From: an uncultured Methylococcaceae bacterium
GTDB lineage: Bacteria; Pseudomonadota; Gammaproteobacteria; Methylococcales; Methylomonadaceae
Direction of reading: 5' to 3'
Assembly: GCA_903873045.1 (NCBI GenBank)
Contig: CAIQND010000363.1
Coordinates: 1-13,674 of the forward strand
DNA: 13,674 nucleotides
Shown here: in pieces, positions 1 to 6,130 of the stretch
Position numbering within the stretch: position 1 is the stretch's first letter
Layout of the letters: each line of letters starts with the position of its first letter
Program-made: the position numbers and the translations under genes
Notes under the pieces: model-generated
Databases searched by the model: none
What the model was told of the DNA's origin: nothing
The model's input: the letters and a program-made list of their open reading frames with translations, nothing else

Positions 1-264
1 AACGGGTATGGCAATGCCGCACGTTAGCCCCGCATTTTTTGCTGCGGCGGTTCGCTTAAAATAAGAGTGTTCAAATTTTTTCAGTACAATGGGATGCCCT
101 TCAGCCCATGCCTTTCCAGGCAAGCCTTCATTATAGGCAAATGTTTGATGCTCACTATCCGCTTTAAAAGCGATTAACTCGCCATATAACCCAGAGCCAA
201 ATTCCAGTTGGGTTCGGTCTTTGTCTGGAATCCATATTTCAGTGACTTTAATAAAGGTTTTCAT
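1..264 (-). CDS. GAF-domain protein, N-terminal part (runs off left edge)
   Basis: An open frame starts at the ATG at 264 on the minus strand and stays open for 88 codons to the window edge. The protein begins MKTFIKVTEIWIPDKDRTQL. At about residues 49-56 it carries GLPGKAWA, followed by KNAGLTCGIAIPV at the window edge. This spacing of a GLPG.AW motif and a GL..GIAIP strand is typical of GAF small-molecule or redox sensor domains. It lies 26 bp downstream of the ANTAR regulator on the same strand, so the two are probably one operon. A GAF sensor beside an ANTAR regulator suggests signal input to an RNA-binding antiterminator, but that is inference. The C-terminal half is not visible, so additional domains cannot be excluded. 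Confidence 0.75.
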   Translation of the reverse strand, partial: MKTFIKVTEIWIPDKDRTQLEFGSGLYGELIAFKADSEHQTFAYNEGLPGKAWAEGHPIVLKKFEHSYFKRTAAAKNAGLTCGIAIPV

Positions 265-290
265 GGTTCTTTGCAGGAGTTAAGGCGTTT

Positions 291-866
291 TTATTTAAAC
301 AATTCTGACATGGCAATCACATTTTTAGCCATTTCGCCCAAGGTAATATTTCTATCCATCGCCAACTTTCTCAGCGTATGGTAAGCCTCGTCTTCGGTAA
401 AGTTTTGGGTTTTGATTAAAATGGCTTTGGCTCTATCCATCTGTTTTCGGTCTTCAAGTTTTACACACGCATCTTCCAAGGCAATTTTGAGCGCTTGTTG
501 ATGTTTAAAGCGGGCGATAGCCACATTAATAATCGTGTTAAGCCGCTGGTACTCAAGACCATCGACTATAAAAGCACTAATGCCAGCTTTAATGGCCTGA
601 TTGATGGTGTCGATATTGCCGTCACTGGCAAACATAATGACTGGTAACGCAGTTTGATTACTAAGTGATTGTAAGTCAGTCAATAATTTTTTAGAGGGGG
701 TATCCAGATTAAAGATAATGATATCCGGGGTAATTTCCTTGATAAGTGCTAAAAATGCTGGCGTATATCGGATTTTAAGAAACTGGTAACCCTGATCTTC
801 AAGGCTGTTTGCCAGCAACGTATTATCAAGATCGCTTTCAATCAATAATACATTAAGCCTATTCAT
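291..866 (-). CDS. ANTAR-domain response regulator (NasT/AmiR-like)
   Basis: This 191-residue protein has a receiver-like domain (residues about 1-120) and a C-terminal ANTAR RNA-binding domain (about 133-191). The receiver has the acidic cluster ESD at 10-12 and the NasT-type phosphoacceptor context FNLDTPS, with Asp55. The ANTAR part shows LEDRKQMDRAKAILI, followed by the three-helix pattern with EDEAYHTLRKLA. Proteins of this family bind paired hairpins in nascent mRNA and prevent transcription termination, often in nitrogen assimilation operons. An in-frame ATG at 926 would add 20 residues. I chose 866 because family members start at MNRLNVLLIE and the extra residues come from a palindromic leader. 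Neither start has a strong Shine-Dalgarno sequence. A sigma-54 promoter lies upstream, and a GAF protein follows after 26 bp. Its RNA target is not identifiable here. Confidence 0.88.
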   Translation of the reverse strand: MNRLNVLLIESDLDNTLLANSLEDQGYQFLKIRYTPAFLALIKEITPDIIIFNLDTPSKKLLTDLQSLSNQTALPVIMFASDGNIDTINQAIKAGISAFIVDGLEYQRLNTIINVAIARFKHQQALKIALEDACVKLEDRKQMDRAKAILIKTQNFTEDEAYHTLRKLAMDRNITLGEMAKNVIAMSELFK

Positions 867-901
867 GAGAGTACGGGTTGCCAGTGTTTGTATAAAAGGG
901 G

Positions 902-917
902 CGTTGGTGCACCAACG
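902..917. promoter_or_regulatory. Perfect 16-bp palindrome in the ANTAR gene leader
   Basis: CGTTGGTGCACCAACG reads the same on both strands. In RNA it can fold as a 6-bp stem with a UGCA tetraloop, followed on the minus strand by CGCCCC and then UUUU (from 901 downwards). It lies between the predicted sigma-54 transcription start (about 941) and the chosen start codon (866). It could be an operator or an RNA hairpin controlling the ANTAR gene. It does not fit the known ANTAR dual-hexaloop target. Confidence 0.5.
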
Positions 918-950
918 ATATTGCATTTGAAACGGTGTTGTTATTTAATC

Positions 951-967
951 AAGCAGCTATTGTGCCA
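951..967 (-). promoter_or_regulatory. Sigma-54 (RpoN) promoter of the ANTAR-GAF operon
   Basis: On the minus strand the sequence is TGGCACAATAGCTGCTT. It matches the RpoN consensus TGGCAC-N5-TTGCW with GG and GC exactly 10 bp apart; only the first T of TTGC differs. Transcription should start near 941, about 75 nt before the chosen start codon. Sigma-54 promoters need an enhancer-binding activator, and an NtrC-like site lies about 143 bp upstream of the predicted start. Confidence 0.75.
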
Positions 968-1075
968 GCCTGGTTAAAATAAGTTGGGTGTGTTTTTTAT
1001 TCAATCATTATAAGCGATTATGAGTTGCTAACAGGAACAATGATTGATGGGTCGAGCGGGGGAACGGCTGAAATT

Positions 1076-1092
1076 CGCGCCTTAGTGGTGCG
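1076..1092. promoter_or_regulatory. NtrC-like enhancer site
   Basis: CGCGCCTTAGTGGTGCG matches the dyad GCACY-N5-GGTGC at 9 of 10 defined positions, with one half perfect. It is centred about 143 bp upstream of the predicted sigma-54 start at 941, a usual distance for NtrC enhancers. Binding by NtrC is inferred from the motif and its position only. Confidence 0.5.
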
Positions 1093-1286
1093 CAAAGGGT
1101 AGGTAGGGGCAGAAAATCTTCAACTCAGACCGACTTATTCTATTGGCAATCAAAAAATGCTTTTCTTCGTGTTCTTCGTGGTGAAATCTTTTGCCTTTGC
1201 CTTTCATGTTCTTCGTGGTGGCAATCTTTTAAGGTTTTTTGGGCATCCTTCATTCCTCGGTTTACACTTTTTACAATTACTATCGC

Positions 1287-1313
1287 GTCGGGTTAGCAAA
1301 AGCGTAACGCGAC
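1287..1313. repeat. REP-like hairpin
   Basis: GTCGGGTTA (1287-1295) pairs with TAACGCGAC (1305-1313) at 8 of 9 positions, with a GC-AAAA-GC centre. This resembles the widespread GTCGGGTTACGC repetitive palindromes of gammaproteobacteria. It lies within the 137-bp insert of repeat copy A. Confidence 0.55.
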
Positions 1314-1321
1314 AGACATTA

Positions 1322-1340
1322 TTAGCACTTTTTGTGCTAA
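1322..1340. repeat. 7-bp perfect stem-loop inside the repeat
   Basis: TTAGCAC and GTGCTAA flank a TTTTT loop, followed on the plus strand by more A bases. It lies 55-73 bp past the end of the mutarotase gene. It could stall transcription leaving that gene, but on the minus strand it lacks a following U tract, so I do not call it a terminator. Confidence 0.45.
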
Positions 1341-1394
1341 AAAAGTGTCAACTACTGTTGGGCTTCTATGAAGGATGCCGTTTTTTGGCTTACA

Positions 1395-2300
1395 TCAGTT
1401 TCGAATAATTTTAAAGTTCGTTATTAAATGGTATTGGCCACCCGCTGGAATCTCTACAACATCAGTGTCTACATTGCCTGGCTCAACGCAGATAAAGCGC
1501 TGGTAATCATCGTAGGCCAGATCAGGCATTTTTGCACAGATATCGATCCAGGGATTCCATATTACGGTCGTTTTATTGTTGGTCGAGGTAATTACGATTT
1601 GGCGATTAAAGGAACGGTCGTCAATGATTAACTCGTTGTTGACGTTTGTATAAATCCTGTCAACTTCATTGGCAATAGCCAGTGCACCGGATTGGTTTTT
1701 TTCTTCACCATCATCCAGTTTGTACAGATAATGGGCGTTCTCCAGTCCTAAAATTTGCACGTCGTTTATATCTCCTACACTAAAGTAGGCGTGCAGAGCT
1801 TGGGTAATGGAAAATGCTTCGGTGCCGGTATTGTGGGTGATGAGTTCAAGGGTGAGGGTATCACCCACTGAAATCTCAATATCCAGAGTAAAGGCTTGTT
1901 GCCAGTAATTTTCGCTTTGTTGGGTGTTTTGGAATCTTAATTTTATTGTTGTTTCAGTTTCCGAGGTGGCTTCGGTTGCTAAAACTGTCCATAAACCATT
2001 ACGGACAAAGCCATGGTCAGGGCGATTAATATCAAGGGGGTCAGGGCCAAACCAGGGCCAGCAGACGGGGATTCCACCTCGGATGGCTTTACCTTCTTCA
2101 TAATGAGATTTTTGGCTGAGAAATAGAAGATCTTCGGGCTCATTAGTCGGTTGGAATGAAAGCACTTGGGCACCATATACCGAAATCAAGGCGGTAGCGC
2201 TGGAATTATTAATCAGAATGAACGGAAAACCACTGTTGCCTTTTACGAACTTGAGTTGACCGGTAATCCCGAATTCATTGTTTAACTGGTCAATATTCAT
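1395..2300 (-). CDS. D-hexose-6-phosphate mutarotase (YeaD-type aldose 1-epimerase)
   Basis: This 301-residue cytoplasmic protein belongs to the YeaD branch of the galactose mutarotase-like beta-sandwich family, which interconverts the anomers of glucose-6-phosphate and similar sugars. Family signatures are clear: AIRGGIPVCWPWFG (72-85), DHGFVRNGLW (95-104), the catalytic His170 in ALHAYFSVGDI, and the catalytic Glu273 in CVEPGNVD. Its length is close to that of E. coli YeaD. I chose the ATG at 2300 because AAGG stands 8 nt upstream. An in-frame ATG at 2339 would add 13 residues that do not look conserved. It lies 222 bp downstream of glgX on the same strand, which fits a role in handling sugars released from glycogen. 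Cotranscription is possible but not certain. Confidence 0.92.
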   Translation of the reverse strand: MNIDQLNNEFGITGQLKFVKGNSGFPFILINNSSATALISVYGAQVLSFQPTNEPEDLLFLSQKSHYEEGKAIRGGIPVCWPWFGPDPLDINRPDHGFVRNGLWTVLATEATSETETTIKLRFQNTQQSENYWQQAFTLDIEISVGDTLTLELITHNTGTEAFSITQALHAYFSVGDINDVQILGLENAHYLYKLDDGEEKNQSGALAIANEVDRIYTNVNNELIIDDRSFNRQIVITSTNNKTTVIWNPWIDICAKMPDLAYDDYQRFICVEPGNVDTDVVEIPAGGQYHLITNFKIIRN

Positions 2301-2457
2301 GTTGTTTACCTTGGAAACTGTTGCGTGATAAGTAAGCAACTAAAATTAGAATGCGCCGCAGCGTTATGTTATTAAAAAATTGAGTACAGGTTTCTCTGGA
2401 TTGCAGTGGATGAATCCTGTTTAGAATAACCGGGCACTATTTGTCATCGTGCAGATC

Positions 2458-2494
2458 CGAGTTTGTTGACGCCACTTTGGGGTAAACAAACTCG
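2458..2494. repeat. 10-bp perfect inverted repeat between glgX and the mutarotase gene
   Basis: CGAGTTTGTT (2458-2467) and AACAAACTCG (2485-2494) form a strong stem with a 17-nt loop. It lies just downstream of the glgX stop codon on the minus strand. No T run follows in that direction, so it may stabilise the end of the glgX mRNA or act as a weak terminator rather than a standard one. Confidence 0.6.
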
Positions 2495-2522
2495 AATATC
2501 AGCTTAAGATTATGTCGGAAAC

Positions 2523-4619
2523 CTATAGCGTCAAAAAGCCAATATTTTCGAAAACGGCTACCGTTTTGCTATTGACTAAATAGCCATTTTTACTCAATGA
2601 TTTTTGGTCATGCGGACTAATGATGTCATGAGGTGATTGCTGCGAAGTGTCTACAGAGACACACCATTTTTTACCCTTGATAACAGGGAGTTGTATGGTG
2701 GTATTTTTATCCGACATATTCATTACAATATGCAAATCGGCTTCTTTGCTTTCCATACCTGCCAAGGTAAATGCCAAGATTCTGGCCTCTGAATCATTCC
2801 ACAATGGCTTGTCAATCTCGCTGCCATGCCATGTGATATCGGCCTTGTGTTGCCCTGCGATAATGCCGCCCGTTAAAAAACGTCGACGCATAATAGACGG
2901 ATGCCTTTTGCGTAAGGCTATCATCTGTTGAACAAAGCGCAACATGTCAGCGTTTTTGGAGGTCATATTCCAGTCTATCCAGCTTAATTCGTTATCCTGG
3001 CAGTAACCATTGTTATTGCCATGTTGGGTATGCAATACCTCGTCTCCCGCCAGCAACATCGGAACTCCCTGGCTGAGCAGTAAAATTGAAAAAACATTTT
3101 TTGCCTGTTTTCTACGAAACTCGACAATAGCTGTGTTTTCGGTGTCGCCCTCAATACCACAGTTGTAACTGAGATTATTGCTGCATCCGTCCCGGTTATT
3201 TTCACCGTTGGCATCGTTATGTTTTTCGTTGTAACTGAATAAGTCATGCAAGGTAAAACCATCATGACAGGTTACAAAGTTGATGCTGTTTATGGGTAAT
3301 CTGCCCTGGTGCTCGTAAAGGTCGCTACTGCCGCAGATACGGGTAGCCAGTTCATTTAACAAGCCCTTGTCGCCGCGTACAAATTGCCGGATGATATCCC
3401 GGTAGCGGCCATTCCATTCAGCCCAGCGATAACCGGGAAAACTACCCACTTGATAAAGACCGGCGGCATCCCAGGCTTCGGCAATCAATTTGGTTTTGAC
3501 CAATTGTTCTGAAAGCTCGATGCCCCAGAGTACGGGCGGATCTTGCAGAACTTCCCCTTGTTCGCCGCGAGCCATCGCACTGGCCAGATCAAAGCGGAAA
3601 CCATCGACATGCATTTCTCTGACCCAATATTCAAGGCAGCTGATAATGAAGCGGGCGACCAGTGGATGGTTGGCATTGACGGTGTTTCCACAGCCGGTAT
3701 AGTCTCGCAAAACACTTTTATCATTTTGATCCACATGATAAAAAGATTTACCACCAATACCCCTGAAATTAATGACTGGCCCGTTCGCGCCTGCTTCGGC
3801 GGTATGATTAAACACTACATCCATAATGATGCCGATGCCTGCCTTATGTAGCGCCTTTACCAGGTCTCTGAATTCTTGCACATGAGTGCCTTGTTCAGGT
3901 GTTACGCAATAACCGGGATGCGGACTAAAAAAGCTGTGCGTACTGTAACCCCAGTAGTTTTTTAGACCCAGACTTGCGGTGTCGCCGGGCACATCTTGCT
4001 CATCAAAAGCCATAACAGGCAATAGCTCAACATGGGTGATACCCAGTTGTTGAAGATAGGGGATTTTTTCAATCAGTCCTGAAAAAGTACCTGGATTGGC
4101 TACTTTTGACGAGGGATGCCTGGTAAAACCACCGACATGCAGCTCATAAATAATGGCCGTTTCGCTTCTGATAGACAGTGGCGTGTCACCTTCCCAGTCG
4201 TATTTGTCATCAATAACGACACTGCGCATAGCCGTGCGCGTGTTGTCGTCGGGTTGACAGGCCGCTTTGCGATTCCAGTGCTTATCACTGACCGCGCGTG
4301 CCCAGGGATCAACCAAATGCTTGTTCTTTTCAAAACGAAAGCCGGAATCACGGGCGTGTCCAGGGCCGTCCATACGCCAAGTATACCAAGTGCCTGCGGG
4401 TAATTTACTGACATAAACATGCCAAGAGAAAAAAGTTCGGTTGACTTCTTTTTTTAACGGTATGATTTGAAAAGGCTCATCACTGTCGGTGCTGGCAAAC
4501 AATAAAAGTTCTACCTGTTCCGCATGACGGCTGAAAATGGAGAAATTAACCCCCTTAACATTAAATTTGGAGCCGGACGGGTAGGGTTTGCCGTCCTTTA
4601 ATTTGTAAACTTGCTGCAT
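2523..4619 (-). CDS. glgX: Glycogen debranching enzyme GlgX (isoamylase-type, GH13)
   Basis: This 698-residue cytoplasmic glycoside hydrolase removes short alpha-1,6 branches from glycogen after phosphorylase has trimmed the outer chains. An N-terminal CBM48/early-set domain (about 10-130) is followed by the GH13 barrel. All four GH13 signature regions are present: MDVVFNHT (266-273), VDGFRFDLA with nucleophile Asp344, LIAEAWD with acid/base Glu381, and TCHDGFTLHD with Asp453. I chose the ATG at 4619 because a GAGAG purine stretch lies just upstream and the family starts near here. An in-frame ATG at 4652 would add 11 residues. Upstream are a likely sigma-70 promoter (start about 4764) and a sigma-54 promoter (start about 4958) with NtrC-like sites, so expression may respond to nitrogen supply. 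Other glg genes are not in the window. Confidence 0.95.
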   Translation of the reverse strand: MQQVYKLKDGKPYPSGSKFNVKGVNFSIFSRHAEQVELLLFASTDSDEPFQIIPLKKEVNRTFFSWHVYVSKLPAGTWYTWRMDGPGHARDSGFRFEKNKHLVDPWARAVSDKHWNRKAACQPDDNTRTAMRSVVIDDKYDWEGDTPLSIRSETAIIYELHVGGFTRHPSSKVANPGTFSGLIEKIPYLQQLGITHVELLPVMAFDEQDVPGDTASLGLKNYWGYSTHSFFSPHPGYCVTPEQGTHVQEFRDLVKALHKAGIGIIMDVVFNHTAEAGANGPVINFRGIGGKSFYHVDQNDKSVLRDYTGCGNTVNANHPLVARFIISCLEYWVREMHVDGFRFDLASAMARGEQGEVLQDPPVLWGIELSEQLVKTKLIAEAWDAAGLYQVGSFPGYRWAEWNGRYRDIIRQFVRGDKGLLNELATRICGSSDLYEHQGRLPINSINFVTCHDGFTLHDLFSYNEKHNDANGENNRDGCSNNLSYNCGIEGDTENTAIVEFRRKQAKNVFSILLLSQGVPMLLAGDEVLHTQHGNNNGYCQDNELSWIDWNMTSKNADMLRFVQQMIALRKRHPSIMRRRFLTGGIIAGQHKADITWHGSEIDKPLWNDSEARILAFTLAGMESKEADLHIVMNMSDKNTTIQLPVIKGKKWCVSVDTSQQSPHDIISPHDQKSLSKNGYLVNSKTVAVFENIGFLTL

Positions 4620-4684
4620 AGTCTCTCTCTGTATTCTGTAAACATGAGGCAATCAAGGTTATTTTCTTAATAAAGGATTGCATC

Positions 4685-4700
4685 GTTCTCGCTTGAGAAC
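4685..4700. promoter_or_regulatory. 6-bp perfect hairpin in the glgX leader
   Basis: GTTCTC and GAGAAC flank a 4-nt loop, 66-81 nt upstream of the glgX start codon and downstream of both candidate promoters. It could be an operator or an mRNA structure. Nothing identifies a binding partner. Confidence 0.35.
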
Positions 4701-4770
4701 AGGAATTTTATTGTCCTATGAGAATACCTCACGTTTAAAGGTGGCATTAACCAGGCTCTTTTTAAGGGTC

Positions 4771-4797
4771 ATTATATTCTATGCGTGTGTCAGTCAA
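4771..4797 (-). promoter_or_regulatory. Candidate sigma-70 promoter of glgX
   Basis: On the minus strand a perfect TATAAT (4776-4771) follows TTGACT (4797-4792) with a 15-bp spacer, shorter than the usual 17. Transcription would start near 4764, giving a leader of about 145 nt before glgX. Confidence 0.45.
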
Positions 4798-4846
4798 GCA
4801 AATAAATTATTGTAGTCGTTGCAGTTTTTGCAATAAAAAGGCTTTG

Positions 4847-4915
4847 TTAGGCGCTATGTAAAGTGGTTTTGAGGTACTTAAGGAGCCCTATTACTTTGTT
4901 GCCACGATAGCCCAT
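4847..4915 (-). CDS. Possible 22-codon leader peptide upstream of glgX (doubtful)
   Basis: The frame reads MGYRGNKVIGLLKYLK and then six more residues before TAA, a basic amphipathic pattern. AAAGG lies 11 nt before the ATG. An AGGTACT/AGTACCT pairing (4923-4929 with 4872-4878) could hide that ribosome site. It would be transcribed only from the sigma-54 promoter. A frame this short is easily produced by chance; I list it because of its position. Confidence 0.2.
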   Translation of the reverse strand: MGYRGNKVIGLLKYLKTTLHSA

Positions 4916-4968
4916 GATAAATAGTACCTTTCTTTATTCACTGCATTTTTGCTATTTCAATACTCAAC

Positions 4969-4984
4969 AGCAAAAAACAAGCCA
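4969..4984 (-). promoter_or_regulatory. Sigma-54 (RpoN) promoter facing glgX
   Basis: On the minus strand the sequence TGGCTTGTTTTTTGCT has GG and GC exactly 10 bp apart. It matches TGGCACG-N4-TTGCT except at the AC positions. Transcription is predicted to start near 4958, about 340 nt upstream of glgX. NtrC-like sites are centred about 100 and 120 bp upstream of that start. Confidence 0.65.
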
Positions 4985-5049
4985 TAATTTAAAAACATTG
5001 GGAATTTATTGTTATTCTTGACATGAGAGCTCCAAAGCCGAGGATTTTA

Positions 5050-5066
5050 TGCGTTAAAATAGTGCG
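5050..5066. promoter_or_regulatory. NtrC-like site, proximal
   Basis: TGCGTTAAAATAGTGCG keeps GC at both ends in GC-N11-GC spacing. Read on the minus strand it gives GCACT-N5-AACGC, so one half is perfect and the other degenerate (7 of 10 defined positions). Its centre lies about 100 bp upstream of the predicted sigma-54 start at 4958. Confidence 0.4.
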
Positions 5067-5069
5067 CAC

Positions 5070-5086
5070 TTCACTCATCTGGTGCG
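5070..5086. promoter_or_regulatory. NtrC-like site, distal
   Basis: TTCACTCATCTGGTGCG matches GCACY-N5-GGTGC at 9 of 10 defined positions. Its centre is 20 bp (about two helical turns) from the neighbouring site and about 120 bp upstream of the predicted sigma-54 start, a layout often seen for paired NtrC dimers. Confidence 0.45.
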
Positions 5087-5209
5087 CCCAATTAAATTCA
5101 GCACTCTCTTTTTTTCAAAGGAGAAGAGCAAGGGTATGAATACTTAAGCGTCTGTTAATGAAGTGGGATATGATTTATCAAATTAGCAGTGAGGCAAAGT
5201 AAAGGTTTT

Positions 5210-5947
5210 ATGATTAAAGAATATTACACCCGTTTTAAAGATATTTCCGTTAGCGAACGAATTTTAAATACCGTATTCCTGCTGACCATAGGACTTGGTT
5301 ATTTGATGGCTCTAGCTAATATGTATTACACGCACCAAGGTCTGGATGGCAAAGCAGGGCTTTCGATTGAAGATGTTGTCATCAGCTATCATGGTTCAAG
5401 CAGCCAAACGCGATTGGGTTCGGCAATCAGGGGTATTATGGAGCCTAACCTGAAATATAAAAGTGATAAAGACGTTATTTTACAATGGATAGCACGAGGC
5501 GCTGAAGAACCTGAATATAACGAAAAAATTGCGCCGATATTAAACAGGGACTGTGTTTTATGTCATACGCCCAGTATTAATCCTTCTTTGCCTGATTTAA
5601 CGCATTACGCAACGGTATCCGAAGTGGCGCATGCTGGCGGTGCAACCATTCCTACGCTGGTTCGTGTTTCTCATATTCATTTATTTGGTATTGCTTTCAT
5701 TCTATTTTTTATAGGTAAAATATTTTTGCTTTGTGATCTCAATGTTTACGTAAAAAGAGTGGCAGTGGTGATTCCGTTTGTTGCAATGCTACTGGATGTG
5801 GTGTCTTGGTTTATCACCAAGTCCGCTCCCTTGTTTGCTTACGTGGTTGTTTATAGTGGCGCGTTAATGGGGCTTTCCATGGGCTTGCAAATTCTACTTA
5901 GCGTTTATCAGATGTGGTTTTATTCCAGAAAAATAACGGACAGTTGA
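5210..5947 (+). CDS. Membrane protein with a c-type heme motif, function unknown
   Basis: I do not recognise the family. The 245-residue product has an N-terminal membrane segment (about 19-38), then a soluble stretch with one CxxCH heme-attachment motif (CVLCH, 115-119), then about three more membrane segments (157-175, 184-202, 208-236). His61, His155 and His157 could serve as further heme ligands. For heme c attachment the 40-150 region should face the periplasm. The context EKIAPILNRDCVLCHTPS resembles short cytochrome c domains, so an electron-transfer or redox-sensing membrane role is likely. I chose the ATG at 5210 because AAAGG precedes it; an in-frame GTG at 5189 is the alternative. 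It is divergent from glgX and 183 bp upstream of nhaD. A link to sodium/proton transport is only suggested by position. Confidence 0.85.
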   Translation: MIKEYYTRFKDISVSERILNTVFLLTIGLGYLMALANMYYTHQGLDGKAGLSIEDVVISYHGSSSQTRLGSAIRGIMEPNLKYKSDKDVILQWIARGAEEPEYNEKIAPILNRDCVLCHTPSINPSLPDLTHYATVSEVAHAGGATIPTLVRVSHIHLFGIAFILFFIGKIFLLCDLNVYVKRVAVVIPFVAMLLDVVSWFITKSAPLFAYVVVYSGALMGLSMGLQILLSVYQMWFYSRKITDS

Positions 5948-5998
5948 TTTTATTTAAAAAAGTGTCATGTTAAAAGAAGGTTTTGATAGGTCTCAAGA

Positions 5999-6012
5999 CG
6001 ATTTATAAATCG
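5999..6012. promoter_or_regulatory. Perfect 14-bp palindrome upstream of nhaD
   Basis: CGATTTATAAATCG is a perfect dyad in the gap between the heme protein gene and nhaD, 119-132 bp before the nhaD start. It could be an operator for a dimeric regulator. No known consensus was matched. Confidence 0.35.
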
Positions 6013-6130
6013 GTTGTTGTGTAAGCCTTATTTATTACGCATAGCCATGTCATTTCCAATACAATATCGTTAATAAAGTGGTATAAAGCCATCTCCCGCC
6101 ATTAACCTCGAACATTTTTGTGAGTTGCCA

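Larger units (their letters stand above)
1165..1377 (+). repeat. Dispersed repeat, copy A (two modules with a 137-bp insert)
   Basis: Module 1 (1165-1187) is a CTTCGTG/TTCTTCGTGGTGAAAT type sequence matching 13233-13255 at 22 of 23 bases. Module 2 (1325-1377) matches 13262-13314 at 50 of 53 bases. In copy B only 6 bp separate the modules, while here 137 bp do. Inside that spacer are another TGTTCTTCGTGGTG (1207-1220, also at 1170-1183) and a REP-like hairpin. Both copies have the same orientation. No coding capacity or transposase was seen. Confidence 0.8.
1242..1379. repeat. 138-bp segment with 12-bp perfect inverted ends
   Basis: The left end GGCATCCTTCAT (1242-1253) and the right end ATGAAGGATGCC (1368-1379) are exact inverted repeats. 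Further in, 1261-1272 pairs with 1340-1351 at 11 of 12 positions. The overall shape is like a miniature inverted-repeat element, but no target-site duplication is obvious. The right end is shared with copy B of the repeat, whose left inverted end is missing. Confidence 0.5.
867..1394. other. Intergenic region with regulatory sites and repeats
   Basis: There is no gene here. From left to right it holds a palindromic leader of the ANTAR gene, a sigma-54 promoter, a TATAAT hexamer on the minus strand (1012 to 1007) with only weak -35 candidates, an NtrC-like site, and then a composite dispersed repeat. An 83-codon frame at 1157-1408 lies within the repeats and does not look like a protein. Confidence 0.7.
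4620..5209. other. Long divergent regulatory region between glgX and the heme protein gene
   Basis: This 590-bp gap has no convincing protein gene. It holds the glgX leader with two candidate promoters on the minus strand, two NtrC-like sites, a short open frame (4847-4915, minus), and the leader of the plus-strand heme protein gene. That leader includes a TATGAT hexamer at 5169-5174 without a clear -35. It also has a 3-codon frame at 5136-5147 (ATG AAT ACT TAA) behind the purine-rich AAAGGAG at 5117-5123. Confidence 0.7.

Noticed and set aside
867..926. An upstream ATG at 926 extending the ANTAR gene by 20 residues
   Set aside because: The extra residues come from a perfect palindrome and are unlike family N-termini; the receiver fold starts right at the Met encoded at 866.
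1157..1408. An 83-codon open frame on the plus strand
   Set aside because: It consists of the CTTCGTG repeat and inverted-repeat sequence, overlaps the end of the mutarotase gene and has a low-complexity Phe/Leu-rich translation.
4620..4958. The classical dual-hexaloop ANTAR target in the glgX leader
   Set aside because: The stems seen have loops of 4, 5 or more than 8 bases and lack the A1/G4 hexaloop pair; only an untested link to the ANTAR protein remains.
5018..5023. A perfect TTGACA on the plus strand upstream of the heme protein gene
   Set aside because: No acceptable -10 hexamer lies 16-18 bp downstream, so it is not called a promoter.
5955..5968. AAAAAAGTGTCA also found in the dispersed repeat
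   Set aside because: Only 12 bases are shared and the flanks do not match; chance is likely in AT-rich sequence.
6012..6026. A GG...GC pair upstream of nhaD resembling a sigma-54 promoter
   Set aside because: The spacing is 11 bp instead of 10 and the surrounding bases do not fit.
5948..6130. A sodium riboswitch in front of nhaD
   Set aside because: I see no conserved structured core in this gap apart from the 14-bp palindrome.
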